DNA of 14,336 nucleotides, taken from Candidatus Onthomorpha intestinigallinarum (GTDB lineage: Bacteria; Bacteroidota; Bacteroidia; Bacteroidales; P3). The stretch's first letter is position 1. Each line of letters starts with the position of its first letter. The translations under genes were made by a program, and so were the position numbers. The notes under the pieces were generated by a model that saw only the letters and a list, made by a program, of their open reading frames with translations, did no database searches and was not told where the DNA came from. The stretch is from positions 1-14,336 of the forward strand of contig DXGG01000041.1 of the NCBI GenBank assembly GCA_019114015.1, given 5' to 3'. Positions 7,290 to 14,327 of this stretch are shown here, piece by piece.

Positions 7290-7363
7290 TGGTCCCACAT
7301 GGGCTCGAACCATGGACCCCCTGATTATGAGTCAGGTGCTCTAACCAACTGAGCTATGGGACC
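7290..7363 (-). tRNA. tRNA with CAU anticodon, elongator; probable tRNA-Ile2 (lysidine type), otherwise tRNA-Met
   Basis: A complete cloverleaf of 74 bases including discriminator A73. Acceptor GGTCCCA/TGGGACC; D arm GCTC...GAGC; anticodon arm CCTGA-CTCATAA-TCAGG with CAT at 7329-7327; variable GGGTC; T arm CATGG-TTCGAGC-CCATG. The genome does not encode CCA (CTT follows A73). The fully paired 1-72 position and the lack of three G:C pairs at the base of the anticodon stem rule out initiator tRNA. The acceptor pairs C4-G69 and C5-G68 match known positive determinants for TilS in E. coli tRNA-Ile2, whereas E. coli elongator Met has U4 and A5. tilS itself lies about 1.3 kb away. The Ile2 assignment is inference. 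Confidence 0.95.
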
Positions 7364-7393
7364 TTTTCAGCAGTCACCCCCTGAAAACGTGTG

Positions 7394-7424
7394 CAAAGAT
7401 AGACCTTTCTTTGAAACTGACAAA
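7394..7424 (-). promoter_or_regulatory. Textbook Bacteroidetes promoter for the tRNA
   Basis: On the minus strand, TTTG (7424-7421), a 19-base spacer and TATCTTTG (7401-7394) match the -33/-7 consensus exactly. The mature tRNA 5' end is at 7363, leaving a leader of roughly 25 bases. The -33 box directly abuts the A8/T8 palindrome at the end of the upstream peptidase gene. Confidence 0.82.
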
Positions 7425-7443
7425 AAAAACAATCATTTTTTTT
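7422..7443. terminator. A8/T8 hairpin at the end of the peptidase operon (weak terminator candidate)
   Basis: Eight A (7422-7429) pair with eight T (7436-7443) around a 6-base loop. On the minus strand it overlaps the M28 peptidase stop codon and ends in a T run, so it could act as a weak terminator. The stem has no G:C pair, so read-through into the tRNA gene is plausible. Confidence 0.35.
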
Positions 7444-8677
7444 AGCGACCGACTATTACTTTTTTCGTAATCACTTGAGAATTACTTTGCAACCTCAAAA
7501 AATAAATTCCGCTTTCAATTCCGCTCAAATCCATTTCCCTTATCGTCCGACCTTTTTCGTTTGCAAAGCTCAGAATCATTTTTCCGTCTGCGGAGTACAA
7601 AGAAAGGGTGCAACCGTCTTCAAAATACGGCAAACGGCAATGCAGCATGCCTGAGACCGGATTGGGATATGCCTCGAAGGAATCCTTGGCAGCAAACGAA
7701 GCGGTCTCATTCAGGGATACCTCTACGTAATTGTTGTTAACCGAAGTCTCATAGACGAGTGCCAAAGCCAACTTGGTTATCTCCTTCATGTAGTCGAAGT
7801 CCAGCGTCTCCACAATATCCCTTTCGGTATGGTAGTGCGGCGTGAATTCATGTTCGCTCAAGAAAACGGCTCTGACACTGTAACAGTTGAAAATATAGGA
7901 ATCGGACGCATTGTTGTTTTCGTATGTCTCCACCGGCCGAAGAGAGGTGTACAATCCGCAATAATCGACCGCCATTCGGGTCAGTTCTTCGCTTCCGTCA
8001 TATTTTATGACATTTACCTTGCGCTCTTGCGGATTCAGTTCCGTATTGTAGCCTACCATGTCAAGATTTATAATCCCTCCTATGAATTCCTGCCATTGCG
8101 GATTGGCTATCTTGGTTATCCTGTCATTGCTTCCCTTCAATCCCTGCTCTTCGGCCGCGAAGAAATCCACAACCAAAGTCTTCACAGGTCGGACTGCATT
8201 GTCGGAAAAGATTCTTGCTATCTCCAAAACGGCAGCAACACCGCTGGCATTGTCATCCGCTCCGGGAGCAACAAAGAAATAATCCTCGAAACCCTCCTTA
8301 AACGACACGGCATCGTAATGCGCGCTCAAATGAATCGTGGTATCCGCAGTCCACATTCCCTCTTTTTTGCCGACGACATTGTACAGCCATCCGCTGTTCA
8401 TTATTCCAGAGGAATAAGGATACTCCATCTCCAAATAAAACGAGTCCAAAACCACGTCGAAACCGTATGATTCCAGTCTCGACTTCAAATATTCGGCTAT
8501 GTCTTTCCTGTTTTCATTGAACGCATATCTGGAACCGAAGCCTTCCAATGCCTGTACATTCGCTCTCAAGCTGTCCGCATCGATTTGCGAACAAAGCGAA
8601 ACGATTTCGTCCTGTTGCGCCTCCGCCCTGAAACAGAAAAAGAAAAGACCAAGCAGGACTATAAGAAACCTTTTCAT
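7442..8677 (-). CDS. Secreted M28 family zinc aminopeptidase with T9SS C-terminal sorting domain
   Basis: 411 aa. A signal peptide (1-20, ending AEA) is followed by a peptidase M28 domain to about residue 315 and a C-terminal type IX sorting domain (about 335-411). Predicted zinc ligands and catalytic residues: His120 in SAHYDAV, Asp141 in GADDNASG, Glu176 and Glu177 in AAEEQGL, Asp206 in NLDMVGY, and His283 in HYHTERD; all are present. The sorting domain shows the usual YPNP (337-340), LYSADGKMI, GIYFLRL and a final VITKKVIVG. T9SS cargo is exported to the periplasm by Sec, then passed across the outer membrane and released or anchored at the surface. The gene overlaps the tilS stop in an ATGA and is the last gene of its operon. 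It probably acts with DPP IV in peptide breakdown. Confidence 0.92.
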   Translation of the reverse strand: MKRFLIVLLGLFFFCFRAEAQQDEIVSLCSQIDADSLRANVQALEGFGSRYAFNENRKDIAEYLKSRLESYGFDVVLDSFYLEMEYPYSSGIMNSGWLYNVVGKKEGMWTADTTIHLSAHYDAVSFKEGFEDYFFVAPGADDNASGVAAVLEIARIFSDNAVRPVKTLVVDFFAAEEQGLKGSNDRITKIANPQWQEFIGGIINLDMVGYNTELNPQERKVNVIKYDGSEELTRMAVDYCGLYTSLRPVETYENNNASDSYIFNCYSVRAVFLSEHEFTPHYHTERDIVETLDFDYMKEITKLALALVYETSVNNNYVEVSLNETASFAAKDSFEAYPNPVSGMLHCRLPYFEDGCTLSLYSADGKMILSFANEKGRTIREMDLSGIESGIYFLRLQSNSQVITKKVIVGR

Positions 8678-9999
8678 AAAACCTCTATTTTCAATATCGT
8701 TTCCGTTTCCGGATTTATCTTGTATCTGTCGTCTATTCTACGGCCTACGACCCATACTATTTTGTCTCCGCTGCACAAAAGCCACTGGTTTTCCTTGTCT
8801 ATGAGAGAATATTTGTTCGAAGTAAAAAAATCGCTCAGTTTTTTCTCCTTCTTCATACCGAAAGGCATGAAACTGTCGCCTTTTCTCCATTTTCTCAAAA
8901 TCAAGGGGAAATGCAAACGCCCCGCATCCAGCATGGCAACATTCCTGTCTTTGGATATGCTGACGAACTTCAAATCCTTAAGCAAATCGATCTGCATTTT
9001 AACCGGATAAGACATGGAGGTCTGATTCTCGTAAATCATATACTCTTCCGCTTCGTCCGTTTTATTGACAGGACAGATTATAAGGCATTCCCTGTCTTTT
9101 ACCAGACGGAAATCCCTTGCAAAGAACTGTTTACCGGAACTTTCATCCAAAGAGTTCGCAATGTCGTTTATGTTGGTTTCATTGAAACCGTATTCGGAAA
9201 GTATTTCGTAAAGGAATATCCTGAGCGGATTCAAACGCTTCAGTTTCTCTATGCTTATCCTCAAAATCATGCCGTCTTTTTCCAACAAAGACGTCTTGAC
9301 CCTCTCAACCACTTCACGGAACACTACCTCGGTATCACGCAGACGCTCAATGTCCTTTCTTATTACGTTGTCAAAATTTGGGGAGAGTTCCTTTAGCAAG
9401 GGGATGAGCTGGAGTCTTATCCTGTTGCGCATGAACTTGGTCTGACTGTTTGTGGAATCCTCAACGAAACTAATGTCATTCCGTTTGGCATAATCCGCAA
9501 TTCTTTCTCTTGTCGCAAAAAGAAGCGGACGCACTGTGCGGTTTGTCTTGGGCAATATGCCGTGCAGTCCCGCAATGCCTGTCCCTCTTATGAGGTTTAT
9601 GAAAAAGGTCTCGGTGGAATCATCGGAATGATGTGCCGTGGCCAAACGGTCGAAACCGTACTCGTCCATAAGTTTGTCGAACCAGTTGTAGCGTAATTCC
9701 CTGGCAGCCATTTCAAGGGATATTCCCTTTTGCTTCATGTATGAGTCGGTGTCAAATTCGGTGACAAACAACTCAATATTGTTCTTTTCGGCCCACTCTC
9801 TGACGAATTTCTCATCCCTGTTACTTTCTTCACCTCTTAGATGGAAATTGCAGTGAGCCAACGAGAAGGTAAAGCCCGAGCGTTTCATCAAATCGGATAA
9901 AACAACAGAGTCCACGCCTCCGCTAATGGCAACAAGGACTCTGTTGTTTCTGTCGAAAAGATTGTATTCCGCGATAAAAGATTCAAAATCCTTTAACAT
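8674..9999 (-). CDS. tilS: tRNA(Ile)-lysidine synthetase
   Basis: 441 aa. It converts C34 of the CAU anticodon of tRNA-Ile2 to lysidine, so that the tRNA reads AUA and is charged with Ile. The PP-loop motif SGGVDS (26-31) opens the N-type ATPase domain. AHCNFHLRGEESNRDE, GISLEMAARELRY, ATAHHSDDSTETFFINLIRGTG and FMRNRIR are typical TilS blocks. The C-terminal domain (LRKWRKGDSFMPFG...KKLSDFF) is complete. I start it at the ATG at 9999; a TTG one codon earlier is in frame but less likely. It begins 20 bases after the DPP IV stop, and its stop overlaps the start of the M28 peptidase by four bases (ATGA). A likely substrate tRNA lies at 7290-7363. Confidence 0.95.
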   Translation of the reverse strand: MLKDFESFIAEYNLFDRNNRVLVAISGGVDSVVLSDLMKRSGFTFSLAHCNFHLRGEESNRDEKFVREWAEKNNIELFVTEFDTDSYMKQKGISLEMAARELRYNWFDKLMDEYGFDRLATAHHSDDSTETFFINLIRGTGIAGLHGILPKTNRTVRPLLFATRERIADYAKRNDISFVEDSTNSQTKFMRNRIRLQLIPLLKELSPNFDNVIRKDIERLRDTEVVFREVVERVKTSLLEKDGMILRISIEKLKRLNPLRIFLYEILSEYGFNETNINDIANSLDESSGKQFFARDFRLVKDRECLIICPVNKTDEAEEYMIYENQTSMSYPVKMQIDLLKDLKFVSISKDRNVAMLDAGRLHFPLILRKWRKGDSFMPFGMKKEKKLSDFFTSNKYSLIDKENQWLLCSGDKIVWVVGRRIDDRYKINPETETILKIEVL

Positions 10000-10019
10000 C
10001 AAAACTTACTCTTTCAATC

Positions 10020-12173
10020 CTATAACTTGTTCAAAATGAAATTGGTCATCAACGTATAAAGATGCAATCTGGTATTTCCTCCGTAAATTCCGTGATTCTT
10101 GTTCGGATATGAAAACTGCTCGAACTGTTTGTTTGCCGCAACAAGTGCAGTAACCAAATCCATCGTATTCTGATAATGAACGTTGTCATCGGCCGTGCCG
10201 TGTATCAGAAGATAATTTCCTTTCAGTTTTTCCACGTGATTTATGGGAGAGTTGAGATCGTATCCCTGAGGGTTTTCTTCAGGAGTCCGCATAAATCTTT
10301 CCGTGTATATGTTGTCGTAATAACGCCACGTGGTAACAGGTGCAACCGCTATCGCGCTCTTGAAATAATCGGCTCCTTTGGTGATGCACAATGTCGACAT
10401 GTAACCTCCATAGCTCCATCCGAATATTCCGATTCTGTCCTTGTCTATAAAATCCAGTGAACCGAAATATTTCGCGGCCTCTATCTGATCTTCGGTTTCC
10501 AGTTTTCCAAGCTCCATGTAGGTACATTTCTTGAACTTCTCTCCCCTCATTCCGGTACCCCTGCCGTCCACACACGCAACAACATAACCTTTTTGCGCCA
10601 ACATCCTGAACCACATGTAATCATAAGAACGACTCTGCGAGTTTAGGACTTCCTGACTGCCCGGTCCGCCGTAAACATAGAAAAGTAACGGATATTTCTT
10701 TCCCTGTTCCATTTTGGCAGGCTTTATGATCCAATAGTTCAACTCTACGCCCTGTTCCGTCTTGAACTTGCCGAATTCTTTTCTTTCGCTGCCGTACTTC
10801 GACAAAGTCTCCTTCAACTCATGATTATCCTCCAATACAACCAAGGTTTTGCCCTTATTGTCATTCACAGTGTAGATTGTAGGAGTATCCGTATCTGAAA
10901 AAGAGCAGATGTAATACTTTCCGTTGGCAGAGAAATCGGCAGTGTATGTTCCGGGAACTCCAGAGAGTTTTCTTACCTGTTTTTTTCTATCAACAACCAA
11001 AAGTTCCCTGTTGTAGGCTTCAGATTGCGCTGCTGTAAAATAAATTTTTCCGTCCTTGTCGTCAATAAAACATATACTTTCCACGTCATACCGACCTGTG
11101 GTCAATGGTTCTATTTCCCTCGAATAGATATTTATCTTGTACAGATTGGCATATCCGTCTCTCTCGCTTTTAATCACAAAATTTTTTCCGTCCTTCAAGA
11201 AATCCACATTCTCAACCTGCTCTATGTAATATTCATTTCTTTCCTCATAAACTTTATTGGGACGATAATCGTCACAATCAGCTACGAACAGTTCATAAAC
11301 ATTCTGATGACGGTTCAACTTGTGTATGAACACCTCATTGTTCAATGTCCATTGAAGGCGAGGAAGATATATGTCCTTGTCGGCTCCCATGTCTATATGT
11401 GAAGTCCTGCCGTTTTCAACTTCATAAACGAATATCTCTACAACGGAATTGGCCTCTCCAGCCTTTGGATACTTGTACTTGTATTCGCGAGGATACAATT
11501 CACCGTAAATAGTCATGCCGTATTCTTTCACATTGCTCTCGTCAAACCTGTAAAACGCTATGCGTTTCGAGTCAGGACTCCAGAAAAAGCCCTTTGTAAT
11601 GCCGAATTCTTCCTCATAAACCCAATCCGTTGTTCCGTTTATTATTTCGTTTGTCTTTCCGTCATTTGTCACGGCTGTTTCCCGCATGTCATCCAAAGAT
11701 TTTATGTAAAGATTGTTGTCTCTTACGTAAGCGACCCTTTTTCCGTCAGGAGAAAATTCTGCAAGACGTACCTTGTTGTCACATAGAGCATTCAGCTGCT
11801 TGGTCTTCAAATCATATACATAGTAATCTGCCAAATATGAATGTCTGTATATCATATAAGGGTTGGCAGCCAGAAGTATTTTCTGTTCATCTGCAGAGAA
11901 CTGGTAGTCAAAAACAAACGTCCTTTCCGTAGAAAACTGCAACCCGTTGAAGTTCAATATTTCTTCAATCTTCTTTCCGCTTGCATATTCATACTTGTCG
12001 ATTGATTCGTAAGTCAAAACGCAGTAATGTTCCCCGTCCTTCATGGAACGAATCTCGTTAATACTCTTGCCCGTAAACGTTCCCTTTTCCCAAATGTCGG
12101 AAAGGGTTATCTGTTGGGCAAACAACCCGCAGGTCAACAGCAGTGCCGCCGCGTACATACATATTTTCTTCAT
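10020..12173 (-). CDS. Dipeptidyl peptidase IV (S9B), secreted
   Basis: 717 aa, matching Porphyromonas/Bacteroides DPP IV. It removes X-Pro or X-Ala dipeptides from peptide N termini. Signal peptide 1-19/20; the Cys15 context (LLTC) is not a good lipobox, so it is probably soluble and periplasmic. A beta-propeller follows (about 40-460), with the double-Glu substrate N-terminus anchor in DWVYEEEF (183-190, Glu188/Glu189). The alpha/beta hydrolase domain (about 465-717) holds Ser587 in GWSYGG, Asp662 in GTADDNVH and His694 in NKNHGI, a complete triad, plus GGPGSQ and RGTGMRG. The gene sits 23 bases after the unknown secreted protein gene and 20 bases before tilS. Confidence 0.95.
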   Translation of the reverse strand: MKKICMYAAALLLTCGLFAQQITLSDIWEKGTFTGKSINEIRSMKDGEHYCVLTYESIDKYEYASGKKIEEILNFNGLQFSTERTFVFDYQFSADEQKILLAANPYMIYRHSYLADYYVYDLKTKQLNALCDNKVRLAEFSPDGKRVAYVRDNNLYIKSLDDMRETAVTNDGKTNEIINGTTDWVYEEEFGITKGFFWSPDSKRIAFYRFDESNVKEYGMTIYGELYPREYKYKYPKAGEANSVVEIFVYEVENGRTSHIDMGADKDIYLPRLQWTLNNEVFIHKLNRHQNVYELFVADCDDYRPNKVYEERNEYYIEQVENVDFLKDGKNFVIKSERDGYANLYKINIYSREIEPLTTGRYDVESICFIDDKDGKIYFTAAQSEAYNRELLVVDRKKQVRKLSGVPGTYTADFSANGKYYICSFSDTDTPTIYTVNDNKGKTLVVLEDNHELKETLSKYGSERKEFGKFKTEQGVELNYWIIKPAKMEQGKKYPLLFYVYGGPGSQEVLNSQSRSYDYMWFRMLAQKGYVVACVDGRGTGMRGEKFKKCTYMELGKLETEDQIEAAKYFGSLDFIDKDRIGIFGWSYGGYMSTLCITKGADYFKSAIAVAPVTTWRYYDNIYTERFMRTPEENPQGYDLNSPINHVEKLKGNYLLIHGTADDNVHYQNTMDLVTALVAANKQFEQFSYPNKNHGIYGGNTRLHLYTLMTNFILNKL

Positions 12174-12196
12174 AACCTAATGCTTAAATTTATTTC

Positions 12197-13135
12197 TTAT
12201 TCGACAACATTGTCTATTATAATGTCCTTGTACTTCAACAAAGGGTCTATGTTCTTACTCTGAGGAGGGTAAAGAAAATCCAAAACCCATTGATCGATTT
12301 CATTACTGTTTCTATACTTGTTCAAAGCCAGGCGATGAACGTATTCCGTCATGTATTTACCCCATTTGGTGTCCTCATGAGCACGATAATACGTCTGCAA
12401 AGCTTCCTTGTATTCAGGTTTTATAACGTCCTTGTCGTCATATACCGGTGTGTTTTCCAAACCCTTGGTCACTGACATGCAGAGATATTCTATTTCTCTT
12501 GTAACCAAATCCTCTCTTATGAAATCTGGATTCTTTACCAAAAACTCGTCACGCCACGCAATTCTTTTGAACACCTCCGACAACGGAATGTTCAACCTTG
12601 CATGCCAATATGGCGGTATGTCATATTCGCTTATCCACAATCCCCTGTAATATCTGTATTCTTCCGTAAGATAATCCTTGAGCCTTTCATACAGAAACCC
12701 CGGTATTACCTCTATCGCATAGGACGTATCTTCAAAAGACATTATCCTGTATCCGTATCTTTCGTATTCGTCACGGAACTTTTTCATGTCTCCCATAAGG
12801 GAACTCAACACATTTATATCCTTGTGAACCAGTGCCCTTATTTCCTCCTCTGAAAAGGTCTTGTGCAAGGTTACCGTTTTGTCCTCGCAACTGTACTCAT
12901 GATAAAAATACAATATCTGATAGGCCCAATCCGCATTTTCCTTGTCCTGTGCAAATTCCTGCTCGAACAACTTGCACGCATCGTCAATCACATCCCTCTC
13001 GCTGAAAGGCAAAGCACTCAGCTTGTAAGCAAATCTGGTCAATTTCTCATCATCCATGTTCTGAGTGTTCTGTGCATGCAAACAAAACGTCATGAAAAAC
13101 AAAAGAACACACAACACAAAACTTCCTTTTCTCAT
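12197..13135 (-). CDS. Secreted protein of unknown function
   Basis: 312 aa from the ATG at 13135; a TTG start three codons earlier would be in frame but overlaps a promoter-like box. A clear signal peptide (MRKGSFVLCVLLFFMTFCLHAQ) is followed by a mostly helical, acidic, Tyr- and Trp-rich domain with no motif I recognise. Features include AWRDEF (about 200), YHEYSCED and a C-terminal PPQSKNIDPLLKYKDIIID. No transmembrane segment appears after the signal peptide, and there is no T9SS sorting domain or lipobox. It is the first gene of the operon with DPP IV, tilS and the M28 peptidase, so a periplasmic role linked to peptide uptake or processing is possible but unproven. Confidence 0.8.
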   Translation of the reverse strand: MRKGSFVLCVLLFFMTFCLHAQNTQNMDDEKLTRFAYKLSALPFSERDVIDDACKLFEQEFAQDKENADWAYQILYFYHEYSCEDKTVTLHKTFSEEEIRALVHKDINVLSSLMGDMKKFRDEYERYGYRIMSFEDTSYAIEVIPGFLYERLKDYLTEEYRYYRGLWISEYDIPPYWHARLNIPLSEVFKRIAWRDEFLVKNPDFIREDLVTREIEYLCMSVTKGLENTPVYDDKDVIKPEYKEALQTYYRAHEDTKWGKYMTEYVHRLALNKYRNSNEIDQWVLDFLYPPQSKNIDPLLKYKDIIIDNVVE

Positions 13136-13141
13136 CTGTAT

Positions 13142-13149
13142 CAAATATA
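13142..13149 (-). promoter_or_regulatory. TAnnTTTG box directly before the unknown secreted protein gene
   Basis: TATATTTG (minus strand 13149-13142) is only 6 bases before the ATG at 13135. If used, the transcript would be leaderless or nearly so. I find no TTTG at the -33 distance, so this is weaker than the alternative at 13213-13206. Confidence 0.35.
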
Positions 13150-13205
13150 TACCATAAAACGAAATTCCATGCGAAACCGAATCTCCACAGATTCCGCACC
13201 AATTG

Positions 13206-13213
13206 CAAAGATA
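13206..13213 (-). promoter_or_regulatory. Alternative -7 box for the peptidase/tilS operon
   Basis: TATCTTTG followed by CA (minus strand) is identical over ten bases to the tRNA promoter -7 region. No TTTG is visible at -33. It would give a leader of about 65 bases containing the small perfect hairpin GAATCT-GTGG-AGATTC (13194-13179). The 203-base divergent gap 13136-13338 holds these boxes and the plus-strand promoter; I see no gene in it. Confidence 0.45.
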
Positions 13214-13288
13214 TGAAAAAAAACATTAGAAAATTCCCTTCCTGCAACTTTTTGCAAACACATAACGATTTTGTAATCAAAAGGCTCG

Positions 13289-13320
13289 TTTGGGCGATAA
13301 GAAAAAAAAATGTACCTTTG
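13289..13320 (+). promoter_or_regulatory. Promoter for the small membrane protein and efp
   Basis: TTTG (13289-13292), a 20-base spacer and TACCTTTG (13313-13320) match the Bacteroidetes -33/-7 consensus. Transcription would start near 13326, about a dozen bases before the ATG at 13339. This position also shows that an in-frame start at 13213 cannot be the main one. Confidence 0.78.
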
Positions 13321-13338
13321 CAAGCCAAATATTCGTGT

Positions 13339-13605
13339 ATGAAAACAGTAAGAATTGCGAAGGTACTCGAAATAATTTCATATATAGGTTTATTGGTCAT
13401 TGTGGTCTGTTATTTTTTCGCAGACTTCAGAAGGGCGGATTATCTTGCCTTTTCACTGCTCGGAATCTGCATTCTGAGGATGATTGCGGCAAATCTTAAA
13501 GCCTCCTTTTATGAAAAGGAATACAGACAGTTCAAGGATGACAACGAGTTTCTTCAAAGAAGAGTGGATGAACTCTCGAAAGACAAGGACGAATCAACAA
13601 AGTGA
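13339..13605 (+). CDS. Small two-helix membrane protein of unknown function
   Basis: 88 aa starting at MKTVRIAKVLEIISY. Two hydrophobic helices (about 12-28 and 36-51) are joined by a short basic-acidic turn (FADFRRADY). A charged, probably helical or coiled-coil tail follows (about 56-88: YEKEYRQFKDDNEFLQRRVDEL). The longer reading frame back to 13213 is rejected because the promoter lies inside it and the extra residues look non-coding. No family is recognised. efp follows after 27 bases and shares the promoter, so the two are probably co-transcribed; the tail could be a cytoplasmic interaction segment, which is inference. Confidence 0.75.
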   Translation: MKTVRIAKVLEIISYIGLLVIVVCYFFADFRRADYLAFSLLGICILRMIAANLKASFYEKEYRQFKDDNEFLQRRVDELSKDKDESTK

Positions 13606-13632
13606 TAATTTCTATATAAAATTTAAAAGTTT

Positions 13633-14196
13633 ATGGCAACAACTGCGGATATTAAGAATGGATTGTGCATAGAATTAAACAACGATTTGTTCACCGTTGT
13701 GGAATTCCTGCATGTTAAACCGGGCAAAGGAAGTGCTTTTGTAAGGACAAAACTCAAGAGTTTCAAAACTGGAAGAACACTGGAACATACTTTCCCTTCC
13801 GGATGCAAGATAGAGACATGCAGAGTCGAGCGTCGACCATATACATTCCTGTACAAGGACGATACCGGTTACAACTTCATGCATACAGAAACCTATGAAC
13901 AGATAAACCTTGAGGAAAAACTGATAAACGCTCCACAATTGCTTAAGGAAGGTCAAAATGTGGAGATAGTCGTTCACGCGGATACCGAAACGCCTTTGTC
14001 ATGCGAACTGCCCCCTTTTGTAGAGATGACGGTGACATACACGGAGCCGGGCGTAAAAGGAAATACGGCGACCAATGCAATGAAGGATGCTACGGTGGAA
14101 ACGGGAGCGAAAGTTAGAATACCTTTGTTCATAGAAACAGGAGAGAGAATAAAAGTCGATACCAGAACATTCGAATATGTTGAAAGGGTAAAATAG
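13633..14196 (+). CDS. efp: Elongation factor P
   Basis: 187 aa, full length, with the three-domain EF-P layout. It binds stalled ribosomes between the P and E sites and helps peptide-bond formation at polyproline stretches. The loop HVKPGKGSAFVR carries Lys32 at the position that is beta-lysylated (Lys34) in E. coli. The C-terminal OB domains show LPPFVEMTVTYTEPGVKGNTATNAMKDATVETGAKVRIPLFIETGERIKVDTRTFEYVERV, a very typical ending. No modification enzyme (EpmA/EpmB, EarP or YmfI) is encoded in the window. It follows the small membrane protein gene and is followed by a long perfect hairpin. Confidence 0.97.
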   Translation: MATTADIKNGLCIELNNDLFTVVEFLHVKPGKGSAFVRTKLKSFKTGRTLEHTFPSGCKIETCRVERRPYTFLYKDDTGYNFMHTETYEQINLEEKLINAPQLLKEGQNVEIVVHADTETPLSCELPPFVEMTVTYTEPGVKGNTATNAMKDATVETGAKVRIPLFIETGERIKVDTRTFEYVERVK

Positions 14197-14219
14197 TTTT
14201 CTTGAAACTTGATTTGGGT

Positions 14220-14266
14220 AAAATAGAATCAAGATTCAGAAAAATGAATCTTGATTCTATTTTTTT
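14220..14266 (+). terminator. Terminator of efp: 19-bp perfect A/T-rich hairpin with T tract
   Basis: Bases 14220-14238 pair perfectly with 14245-14263 around the loop GAAAAA. The run of seven T (14260-14266) partly pairs with the AAAA foot of the stem. It lies 23 bases after the efp stop. Its GATTCAGAAAAATGAAT segment resembles the left arm of the inverted repeat at 7173-7225. Confidence 0.75.
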
Positions 14267-14283
14267 GTAATTTGAAAAGAATG

Positions 14284-14327
14284 AATACGGAAAAGGGAAT
14301 CGCTTAAACGATTCCCTTTTCCGTATT
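14284..14327. repeat. Second perfect 19-bp hairpin, loop CTTAAA
   Basis: Bases 14284-14302 pair without mismatch with 14309-14327. Arm and loop sizes are the same as in the hairpin just upstream (19 + 6 + 19). There is no strong T run on either side, though the minus side is moderately T-rich (ATTCATTCTTTTC), so it may end a convergent gene beyond the window. Stem core and loop resemble the tRNA terminator at 7249-7285. Confidence 0.7.

Noticed and set aside
7290..7363. Initiator tRNA-fMet
   Set aside because: Positions 1 and 72 pair (G-C) and the anticodon stem lacks the three G:C pairs of initiators; it is an elongator or Ile2 type.
7829..8470. A 213-codon plus-strand frame across the M28 peptidase gene
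   Set aside because: The antisense gene has all zinc ligands and a T9SS domain; this frame has no family signature or promoter.
10020..12173. DPP IV as a lipoprotein
   Set aside because: The Cys in LLTC lacks a small residue at -1 as a standard lipobox requires; an ordinary signal peptidase I site after residue 19-20 fits better.
13213..13338. Longer N-terminus for the small membrane protein
   Set aside because: The strong promoter at 13289-13320 lies inside it, and the ATG at 13339 starts directly before the first helix.
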